Source of the DNA: JAJDIA01 sp031555505
GTDB lineage: Bacteria; Bacteroidota; Bacteroidia; Bacteroidales; Tannerellaceae
DNA: 23,862 nucleotides
Direction of reading: 5' to 3'
Assembly: GCA_031555505.1 (NCBI GenBank)
Contig: JAVBUH010000055.1
Coordinates: 1 to 23,862 of the forward strand
The notes below the pieces were generated by a model. That model was not told where the DNA came from, did not search any database, and saw only the letters and a list, made by a program, of their open reading frames with translations. Within the stretch, counting starts at the first letter, position 1; each line of letters begins with the position of its first letter. Below, piece after piece: positions 1 to 6,471 of this stretch. A program made the position numbers and the translations under genes.

Positions 1-30
1 GATGTGTATAAAGAGTAGCTGTCTAGGCGG
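1..30. other. Possible residual Tn5/Nextera adapter at the contig edge
   Basis: The first 18 bases closely resemble the Tn5 mosaic-end/Nextera adapter (GATGTGTATAAGAGACAG), with one extra A and a changed AC/T near the end. They are followed by CTGTCT, which matches the start of the adapter's reverse complement. Lying exactly at base 1, this is more likely a library artefact than biology. The call rests on recalled adapter sequence and an imperfect match. Confidence 0.5.
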
Positions 31-60
31 GGAGCCAAGTTACTCTTGTTTACTATTTAC

Positions 61-330
61 ATGATAGTCTTCAAGCTATATTCAAATCCAAACTTGAAGC
101 ACCGCCAGCTTTCCAACCCAACCTGAACATTCAAAACCAACAAAACCTGAATATTCAAACCCACATGAAAATGCGTTGATTTACACACCCCCGGATATAA
201 AAAAGTTTTTTTATAAAGGAAAACCAACCCAACTTGAAACTCCGCCGGCTTTCAAAGTCAACCCAATTTGCACACTGCCGGCTTTCAAAGTCAACTCATT
301 TTGATGGTTAACACTGCCTGCTTATAGCTC
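61..330. repeat. AT-rich non-coding stretch with two short direct-repeat pairs
   Basis: Two tandem pairs are visible. Positions 113-136 and 137-160 form a 24-bp pair (about 20 of 24 bases equal, core CCTGAAYATTCAAA). Positions 244-262 and 277-295 are identical over 19 bases (GCCGGCTTTCAAAGTCAAC) with a 33-bp period. A related stretch at 93-112 (CTTGAAGC..CCGCCAGCTTTC) and one at 235-252 suggest one decayed repeat family. A small AT hairpin lies at 196-215. No ORF here looks like a gene. Confidence 0.6.
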
Positions 331-351
331 ATAAGATTCTTGTGGGGAAAT

Positions 352-597
352 CTGCTTTCACCCTTTCACTTTCTTCAGTCAGTCAGTGAGTTAGGGTGAA
401 GGAAAGCTTCAAGAAGCAGATGTGCTGTCACTTTTACTGTCACGGTATGTGGAAGAACAATCGTTCGCAAGAAAAAAAGGTGTGTTTGCCGAGACGCTGA
501 CAGGGAGTGACAGGAGAGTGACAGGAGGACAGAAAAACAGCCTCTCCTTTCACCGTAACTCATTGACCACCTGCAGAAAGTGACAGGGTGAAAGCAG
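352..597. repeat. 246-bp MITE-like element with 27-bp terminal inverted repeats
   Basis: The left end 352-378 (CTGCTTTCACCCT...) and the right end 571-597 are reverse complements at 25 of 27 positions. Similarity continues inward for roughly another 25-30 bp at lower identity (both arms carry a TGAGTTA-GGTGAA stretch). The interior has three 11-bp tandem units beginning TGACAGG at 497, 508 and 519. No transposase and no clear target-site duplication is seen. The 62-codon minus-strand ORF inside has no recognisable features and is probably chance. It could be a non-autonomous mobile element or a large folded RNA. Confidence 0.6.
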
Positions 598-696
598 TTT
601 TCGTATAAGAAGTTATAGCAGATGGATGTTCACTACAAGGTAGGTTTTAGCGCTGTTCCTGCCGATGAAATGACAAGATGCTGGCCTTGCTCAAAC

Positions 697-755
697 GAGG
701 CCTGCGCCTCACACCCCCTGAGGCCTGCGCCTCGGCCAGGTGAGGCGCAGGCCTC
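697..755. repeat. GC-rich palindromic repeat cluster
   Basis: GAGGCCTGCGCCTC occurs at 697-710 and again at 720-733, and its exact reverse complement lies at 742-755. The second and third form a perfect 14-bp stem with an 8-base loop; the first could compete for the same partner. This resembles REP-type intergenic palindromes. No T-tract follows, so it is not a standard terminator. Confidence 0.65.
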
Positions 756-845
756 AATCAGATTAGGCGTGCGCGTAGATACTGTTGGCAGAGTTTCCGG
801 TTTTCAATCAGCCGGATTGGCCTTCAAAATCACCATCGTCTCCCG

Positions 846-887
846 AAAAAAAGATCATAATGTTCGAAAACGAAGATTATGACGATC
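846..887 (-). terminator. Intrinsic terminator hairpin inside repeat copy 1
   Basis: On the minus strand, an 11-bp stem with one mismatch (856-866 with 871-881, TTTT loop) is followed by seven T (846-852 on the plus strand is A7). It lies about 220 bases beyond the stop of the PQQ-domain gene and could end that transcript. Confidence 0.55.
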
Positions 888-897
888 CTAAACGAAC

Positions 898-934
898 ATA
901 ATAACGATCGTTTTGGATCGTTATTATCTTTTTC
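898..934 (+). terminator. Perfect 12-bp hairpin with T-tail inside repeat copy 1
   Basis: ATAATAACGATC (898-909), loop GTTTTG, and its exact complement 916-927 are followed by C and five T. The stem is AT-rich. With the opposite hairpin at 846-887 it would make the repeat a two-way terminator. In copy 2 this stem has decayed. Confidence 0.45.
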
Positions 935-976
935 GTGGCGATTGCGGGATATGCAAAAGCTGCCAATCAGGGCAGC

Positions 977-1072
977 CTTGAAGATGTACGCATTCCAATC
1001 GGCACAGACTTGAAGATATTTGCATTCCTATCGGAATAACCTTGAACATCTGTTCGCATTCAAACCGAACAA
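977..1072. repeat. Three imperfect 32-bp tandem repeats
   Basis: Units start at 977, 1009 and 1041, each beginning CTTGAA(G/C)AT and containing a GCATTC word near the middle, with an exact 32-bp period. They lie between the PQQ gene stop and repeat copy 1. No function is evident; the array is too short and degenerate to be a CRISPR. Confidence 0.65.
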
Positions 1073-1103
1073 AATGTGCTACTCCGTTTTACCATCAATT
1101 GTG

Positions 1104-2363
1104 CTACTGCCCTATCTGATAGGCCATGAGGGCTTTACCGTGGCGGATGTAGAGGACGCCATTGTCGATAACGGGATGCGCCCAATGTCCACCCATGCCC
1201 TGGGTGATGCGAAACTGGCTCACTATGTCAAACTTTTCGGGTGTGGGATTTACCAGCGCCACGATACCGCGTCGTTCTTCATAACAGTATAGCATGTCGT
1301 CGGCTGCGATGATAGAGCCTTTACTATGGCCTTGCCAGGTGAACTGGTAGCAGGTCTTCCCGGTGTTCCAGTCTACCGCCCGCCAATCACCGAGGTTGTT
1401 ATCGATGAAATTAGCCGCATAGATCACACCGTTCACCAGCACCATACCGCCGGTATGCACATTCAGGTCGTCGTTTCGCCATACCACACTGACGCCGGTT
1501 GCCTTCTCATTGAGTTGCAACAGGTGGGAGCGCATCTCATAGCCATTGCTCACAAATAGTTTGCCGTCTTTATACAGGGGAGTATTGACACAGATACCAA
1601 CCAAACCACCCCAGTCGGTCGTAAAATCCCAGTCGTTGAATGTCCAGACAATCTCACCGGTAGACGGGTTCACCCCAAACAGATACTCGCGCGAACAGCC
1701 AACGATTTGTTTGATACCATTATGCGTGATCAACAAGGGTGATACCTGCGCGCACGTATCTTTGAGTAAGGGCGCTTGCCATTCAACCGCGCCGGTAGAA
1801 GCATTGAACGCCACCATGGCAGTCTGTTCGCCAATGGATGTAAAGATCACTTTATTGTCTACCACCAAGGGGGCTTCGGCCACACCCCATGTATTCATCG
1901 TAACGCCAAATTTTTTCCCTCCGTCTACCGACCAGAGAATCTTCCCGTCGGCGGCATTCAAACACACCACTTCGCCCATGCCGCTGATCACATATACACG
2001 ATTCCCTACCACCGCAGGCGTGGTACGTGCATCAGGGAAAGACTGCGCCCAGGGACTTCCGTAGACTACCTGATAAAGCTGTTTACCATCAAGCGTATAG
2101 GCCGACAGCACTTCCCTTTTCTCGTCTTCATCCAACCCGGTGATAAATAGCTTACCGTCCGAAACAACCGGACTTGACAATCCCTTACCGGCATCCAAGG
2201 TAGACCACAGCAAAGCAGGCCCTTCGGCAGGCCATGATTTCAGCAGTTTTTCCCCTTGATAAACGCCATCACGGGCAGGACCTCTCCAGCCATTAGTTGA
2301 TTGAGCCGACAGGGATAGGGAGCACAGCAGGATAACTATGCCAAAGCAACAGGATCTTTTCAT
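1104..2363 (-). CDS. Secreted PQQ-like beta-propeller protein
   Basis: A 419-residue protein with an N-terminal signal peptide (residues 1 to about 20, MKRSCC followed by a hydrophobic run ending SLSAQ), so it should be exported. The mature part begins with a W-R-G-P-x-R-D-G motif and has repeating blade signatures of the PQQ/BamB-like propeller fold (A-x-D-G-K-I-L-W-S near 140, S-T-G-A/E-x-V/I-x-W repeats, N-T-G-K). Such proteins in Bacteroidota are often annotated outer membrane biogenesis protein BamB or PQQ-binding-like; catalytic activity cannot be inferred. Some relatives sit beside polysaccharide-degrading genes, and here a GH29 fucosidase diverges from it. The ATG at 2363 fits the signal peptide. 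Stop is TAG. Substrate and role are unknown. Confidence 0.8.
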   Translation of the reverse strand: MKRSCCFGIVILLCSLSLSAQSTNGWRGPARDGVYQGEKLLKSWPAEGPALLWSTLDAGKGLSSPVVSDGKLFITGLDEDEKREVLSAYTLDGKQLYQVVYGSPWAQSFPDARTTPAVVGNRVYVISGMGEVVCLNAADGKILWSVDGGKKFGVTMNTWGVAEAPLVVDNKVIFTSIGEQTAMVAFNASTGAVEWQAPLLKDTCAQVSPLLITHNGIKQIVGCSREYLFGVNPSTGEIVWTFNDWDFTTDWGGLVGICVNTPLYKDGKLFVSNGYEMRSHLLQLNEKATGVSVVWRNDDLNVHTGGMVLVNGVIYAANFIDNNLGDWRAVDWNTGKTCYQFTWQGHSKGSIIAADDMLYCYEERRGIVALVNPTPEKFDIVSQFRITQGMGGHWAHPVIDNGVLYIRHGKALMAYQIGQ

Positions 2364-2408
2364 ATAACGTACACGTTCTTAACTACTAATAATGGGATTC
2401 AAATCACG

Positions 2409-2416
2409 CAAATATA
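2409..2416 (-). promoter_or_regulatory. Bacteroidota -7 box for the PQQ-domain gene
   Basis: On the minus strand this reads TATATTTG, an exact match to TAnnTTTG, 46 bases before the ATG at 2363. A TTTG (CAAA at 2441-2444 on the plus strand) lies upstream at a slightly long spacing and could be the -33 box. Confidence 0.5.
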
Positions 2417-2459
2417 TCAATTAATTTGATTCCGGTAGCACAAATCACCACGATATGCG

Positions 2460-2467
2460 TAAATTTG
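2460..2467 (+). promoter_or_regulatory. Bacteroidota -7 box for the GH29 gene
   Basis: TAAATTTG matches TAnnTTTG exactly and lies 50 bases before the ATG at 2518. No convincing -33 TTTG is seen at the usual spacing. Transcription from here would begin after the upstream in-frame ATG at 2455, supporting the start at 2518. Confidence 0.5.
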
Positions 2468-2517
2468 CGGTTTATGCTGTTGCGGCTGAAAGTCATTACC
2501 ACAAAATAATTGAAACA

Positions 2518-3984
2518 ATGAAACACTATTTCCAGCACGCCTGTATGGCATTGGTGATCGGAGGGCTGCTTGCCTCCTGTGTGAAACAGGTGGAAGCACC
2601 TGCTCCTTACGGCCCACTTCCCTCGGCTGACCAGTTAGCCTGGCAACAACTCGAGTACTATATGTTTGTCCACTTCGGACCCAACACATTTACCGATGTA
2701 GAATGGGGCGATGGGAAAGAAGACCCGAAGGTATTCAACCCCACCGACCTGGACTGCCGCCAATGGGCAGCTACGGCCAAGGCCGCCGGGATGAAAGGTA
2801 TTATCATCACAGCCAAACACCACGATGGCTTCTGTCTGTGGCCAAGCCAATATAGTACGCATACCATCCGGGAAAGCGCCTGGAAAGACGGCAAAGGAGA
2901 CTTGCTACGCGAGTTGTCCGACGCCTGCAGGGAATACGGCCTGAAATTCGGCGTCTACCTGTCGCCTTGGGATCAGAACCATCCGGACTATGGCACGCCG
3001 GCCTACAACCAGGTATTTGCCAATACGCTTACGGAAGTATTAACGGGCTACGGCGATGTGTTTGAACAATGGTTCGACGGCGCTAACGGAGAAGGAGAAG
3101 AAGGCAAGAAACAGGTATACGACTGGACCTTGTTTCACGAAACCGTATATCGCAACCAACCCCATGCCATTATCTTCAGCGATGTAGGTCCCGGTTGCCG
3201 CTGGATTGGCAATGAAGCCGGCCATGCAGGCGCCACCAACTGGTCGCGGCTGGATACCGCCGGATTCACCCCGGGCAAAGGGGCCCCCGATCCTAAAATA
3301 CTGAACACCGGCCAGTCGGACGGCGCAGCCTGGGTACCGGGCGAAACCGACACATCGATCCGTCCGGGATGGTTCTATAGTCCGTCGACCGACGATCAGG
3401 TGAAATCACTCAACAAACTGGTAGACATCTATTATACTTCGGTAGGCCGTAACTCGAATCTGTTGCTGAACGTGCCGCCCGACCGACGGGGACGTATCCA
3501 TCCGAACGATTCTACACGCCTGATGGAACTCCGGCAGGTTATCGACGAGTCGTTCCGGACAAACCTGCTGGAAGGGGCAACCGTAACTGCCAACACTACC
3601 CGCGGGAAAACCGCAGCGTTTGCAACACCCAACCTGCTGGACGGAAAGTACGATACCTACTGGTGTACGGACGACGGAGTGACTACCGCCACCCTGGAGA
3701 TCGACCTGAAGGGCGAAAAAGCCTTTAACTGCCTATTGCTGCAAGAATATATTCCGCTGGGACAACGGGTAGCCCGCTTCGATATCGAATACTGGGACCA
3801 TACAACCCATACGTGGATACAAGCCGCCAAAGAGACGACGATCGGTTACAAACGACTGGTTCGCTTCCCGACCGTGACCTCGTCCAAACTACGTATCAAC
3901 ATCCGCGAATCCCTGGCCTGCCCGCTATTGAACAATGTTGGGCTGTTCCATACGACCGTACCGGAAGCAGACACCATTAAATAA
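2518..3984 (+). CDS. GH29 alpha-L-fucosidase lipoprotein
   Basis: A 488-residue exo-alpha-L-fucosidase of family GH29, expected to release fucose from host or dietary glycans. The start at 2518 was chosen over the in-frame ATG at 2455 because it gives a clean lipoprotein signal (LLAS-C, lipidated Cys21) and lies after the likely promoter. Family motifs: Y-M-F-V-H-F-G near 48-54, A-K-H-H-D-G-F-C-L-W at 99-108, and F-E-Q-W-F-D-G-A-N with the probable nucleophile Asp187. The acid/base residue was not assigned. Residues from about 346 to the end look like an F5/8 type C (discoidin) carbohydrate-binding domain. A TonB receptor gene follows after 67 bases with no obvious terminator, so the two may be cotranscribed. 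Linkage preference is unknown; the layout resembles the GH29-B group. Confidence 0.9.
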   Translation: MKHYFQHACMALVIGGLLASCVKQVEAPAPYGPLPSADQLAWQQLEYYMFVHFGPNTFTDVEWGDGKEDPKVFNPTDLDCRQWAATAKAAGMKGIIITAKHHDGFCLWPSQYSTHTIRESAWKDGKGDLLRELSDACREYGLKFGVYLSPWDQNHPDYGTPAYNQVFANTLTEVLTGYGDVFEQWFDGANGEGEEGKKQVYDWTLFHETVYRNQPHAIIFSDVGPGCRWIGNEAGHAGATNWSRLDTAGFTPGKGAPDPKILNTGQSDGAAWVPGETDTSIRPGWFYSPSTDDQVKSLNKLVDIYYTSVGRNSNLLLNVPPDRRGRIHPNDSTRLMELRQVIDESFRTNLLEGATVTANTTRGKTAAFATPNLLDGKYDTYWCTDDGVTTATLEIDLKGEKAFNCLLLQEYIPLGQRVARFDIEYWDHTTHTWIQAAKETTIGYKRLVRFPTVTSSKLRINIRESLACPLLNNVGLFHTTVPEADTIK

Positions 3985-4051
3985 AGGCCGTGTTCACATA
4001 CGCTTTCGGCATTTTTCCCGTTAGTATGCATAGTAACACAAAAGACAGAAG

Positions 4052-6469
4052 ATGAAGATTCGTGCCATTGCTGCACTGTTATGTATACTGACCTCCTTCG
4101 GCGTGTGCGCTCAGGGGCATGTCAAAATAACCGGATATGTGCGGGATGCCGACGGCAGTCCGCTCGAACTGGTAAACGTTCGGGTGAAAAACGCGCTGAT
4201 CGGCGCTATGACAAACGACAAAGGATACTATTCCATTTCCGTAGCGCCGCAGGATTCACTGGTAATCCTTTTTTCCTGCCTCGGATATAACAAAGCCGAA
4301 CGTATCCTACCCAAAGTAACAGCCGATGTGCGCCTGAACGTACAGATGAATTACACATCGTACAACCTGGAAGAAATGGTGATCACCGCCACCCGGCGGC
4401 CTTCCAATACCATGGAGACACTCAATGCCGACCAGATACGCCTGCTGCCCGACCCTTCGGGCGGAAGCATCGAGAGCCTGGTGGTGACATACGCCGGGGT
4501 ATCGTCGCACAACGAATTGAGTTCGCAATATTCGGTACGCGGCGGAAGCTACGATGAGAATATGATCTATGTGAACGGGCTGGAAATATTCCGCCCCCTC
4601 TTGATCCGCTCGGCGCAACAGGAAGGGCTCAGTTTTATCAATCCCGACCTCACCGAATCGGTCAACTTCGCCGCCGGTGGTTTTGAAGCGCGGTATGGCG
4701 ACAAAATGAGTTCGGTGCTGGATATCACCTACAAGAAACCCAAGGCTACCGAAGGATCGGTATCGGCCAGCCTGTTGGGAGCCAGCGCATACATAGGTAG
4801 CGGGGCAGGTAAATTTACCCAGGTAACCGGCGTCCGTTACAAAACTACCCGTTCCTTATTGGGAACAACCGATACCGATGCGGAATACGATCCCAATTTT
4901 ATCGATTTCCAAACCTACATGACCTACCGGCTCTCTCCCAAATGGGAAGCCGATTTGCTGGGCAACGTAGCCGTAAACCGCTATCGCTTCATCCCCCAAA
5001 GCCGGAAAACGACCTTTGGCCCGGCAGAAAACGCCCACAATTTTTATGTAGACATGGACGGGGAAGAGAATGATAAATTCCGTACCCTGTTCGGCGCGTT
5101 CACCCTTAAGCATCGCCCCAACGACTACACGGAGTTGGGTATTCAGGCCTCGGCCTACAATAGCCTCGAACACGAAAGCTACGACATATCAGGCGCCTAC
5201 ATCCTCAACGACAATAGCCCCACGGAGGGCAGCGGTGGCACGGATGAGCTTTCAGCCATCACCCGGGGAGCGTACCACGAACATGCACGCAACCGGCTAA
5301 CGTCTACCGTAATGAACATTGGGCATTATGGTGTAGTCGGACTGGACAACCATACCCTGCGTTGGGGAATCACCCTTCAGCGGGAAAAGATCCGCGACAA
5401 GATCAGCGAATGGGAGAAACGTGACTCGGCCGGCTACTCCCTACCTTACAACGGGAAGGATGTGAACATGGTGGCCAACCTGTATTCAGACCAGGATATC
5501 GAAAACACCCGTGTATCGGCCTACCTGCAGGATGTATTCAAATTCCGCACCAACCAGGGTCTGTTCACACTTATCGGAGGGGTACGTGGCAGCTATTGGG
5601 AATTCAACAAAGAGTTTATCGTCAGTCCGCGCGTATCGCTTGGCTTTTCCCCCAATTTCAACCAGAACCTCACCCTGCGCCTGGCATCAGGGGTTTATTA
5701 CCAAGCACCATTCTACAAGGAAATGCGGGTCGTAATACCCGATGCGGAAGGCAACAATATAACGGAACTGAATGAGGATATCAAGTCGCAACGCTCCATC
5801 CAGTTCATCGCCGGGGGTGATTACGCCTTTAAAGCAGCCGGACGGAATTTCAAGTGGACGACAGAACTCTACTATAAGAAAATGGACAACCTGATCCCGT
5901 ATACGGTAGACAACGTCAAGATTCGCTACTATGGCGAGAACTGCGCTACCGGCTACGCCATGGGGATCGATATGAAGTTGTTTGGCGAATTTGTGCCGGG
6001 CGTTGATTCCTGGATCAGCCTCTCGTTGATGAAAGCCGAGCAAACCATCCGCGAAACCACCACTGTCCCGATGCCGAACAGCCAGGGATATAACGTATCC
6101 CTCTTCTTTCAAGACTACTTCCCGGGATACGAACGGATGCGACTGAACCTCCGGGGCGTTTTGGCCGGCGGACTTCCGCAAACCATTCCGGGAAAAGGAT
6201 GGGAAGGAGGCTTCTTCCGCACATCACCCTATCGCCGCGTAGACATAGGTATGTCTTACCAATTGGCAGGCGGAAAAGATCCGGTCATGGACAGGGGTTT
6301 CTTCAGCCACCTCAAAAATATCTGGCTGGGAGTGGATGTATTCAACCTGTTCGATATACAAAACATCAACTCCTATTTCTGGATCGCTGATGCCCGAAAC
6401 GATATGTATGCCATCCCCAACTACCTCACAGGCAGGCAGCTCAACGTGCGACTGATCGTAGATTTCTGA
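4052..6469 (+). CDS. TonB-dependent outer membrane receptor
   Basis: An 805-residue outer membrane transporter that would import a ligand using TonB-ExbBD energy. Order: signal peptide (1 to about 20, ending VCAQ), a carboxypeptidase-regulatory-like Ig fold (about 23-102, with I-T-G-Y-V-R-D-A-D-G-S-P and T-N-D-K-G-Y-Y), a plug domain (about 105-235, with S-V-R-G-G-S-Y-D-E-N and the G-G-F-E-A-R-Y-G-D-K-M-S-S-V-L-D segment), then a beta-barrel ending in a terminal Phe. It is shorter than typical SusC proteins (about 1000 residues) and no SusD gene follows, so it is not a classical SusCD pair. It follows the fucosidase and is convergent with the PgpH-like gene, leaving only 2 bases between stop codons. 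The ligand is unknown; a link to fucosylated glycans is only suggested by position. Confidence 0.88.
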   Translation: MKIRAIAALLCILTSFGVCAQGHVKITGYVRDADGSPLELVNVRVKNALIGAMTNDKGYYSISVAPQDSLVILFSCLGYNKAERILPKVTADVRLNVQMNYTSYNLEEMVITATRRPSNTMETLNADQIRLLPDPSGGSIESLVVTYAGVSSHNELSSQYSVRGGSYDENMIYVNGLEIFRPLLIRSAQQEGLSFINPDLTESVNFAAGGFEARYGDKMSSVLDITYKKPKATEGSVSASLLGASAYIGSGAGKFTQVTGVRYKTTRSLLGTTDTDAEYDPNFIDFQTYMTYRLSPKWEADLLGNVAVNRYRFIPQSRKTTFGPAENAHNFYVDMDGEENDKFRTLFGAFTLKHRPNDYTELGIQASAYNSLEHESYDISGAYILNDNSPTEGSGGTDELSAITRGAYHEHARNRLTSTVMNIGHYGVVGLDNHTLRWGITLQREKIRDKISEWEKRDSAGYSLPYNGKDVNMVANLYSDQDIENTRVSAYLQDVFKFRTNQGLFTLIGGVRGSYWEFNKEFIVSPRVSLGFSPNFNQNLTLRLASGVYYQAPFYKEMRVVIPDAEGNNITELNEDIKSQRSIQFIAGGDYAFKAAGRNFKWTTELYYKKMDNLIPYTVDNVKIRYYGENCATGYAMGIDMKLFGEFVPGVDSWISLSLMKAEQTIRETTTVPMPNSQGYNVSLFFQDYFPGYERMRLNLRGVLAGGLPQTIPGKGWEGGFFRTSPYRRVDIGMSYQLAGGKDPVMDRGFFSHLKNIWLGVDVFNLFDIQNINSYFWIADARNDMYAIPNYLTGRQLNVRLIVDF

Positions 6470-6471
6470 TC

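Larger units (their letters stand above)
780..990 (+). repeat. Long intergenic repeat, copy 1
   Basis: Reading rightwards from 780, this sequence matches the reverse complement of the window end (23862 back to about 23655). The match is roughly 90% over the first 170 bases and decays after that. It contains several nested palindromes based on GATC/CATAAT/AACGAT words and two terminator-like hairpins in opposite directions. Copy 1 lies downstream of the minus-strand PQQ gene, as copy 2 lies downstream of the GH43 gene, so both sit the same way round relative to the preceding gene. Confidence 0.8.

Noticed and set aside
375..563. 62-codon minus-strand frame inside the inverted-repeat element
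   Set aside because: It reads through the repeat units themselves, has no recognisable domain or promoter, and is best explained as chance.
622..882. 86-codon plus-strand frame in the left intergenic region
   Set aside because: It runs through the GC-rich palindromes and into the long repeat; the sequence is compositionally odd and has no conserved features.
977..1072. CRISPR array
   Set aside because: There are only three contiguous 32-bp units with no variable spacers, and no cas genes are nearby.
4052..6469. SusC of a polysaccharide utilisation locus
   Set aside because: The protein is about 200 residues shorter than typical SusC, no SusD follows, and the next gene is convergent and unrelated.
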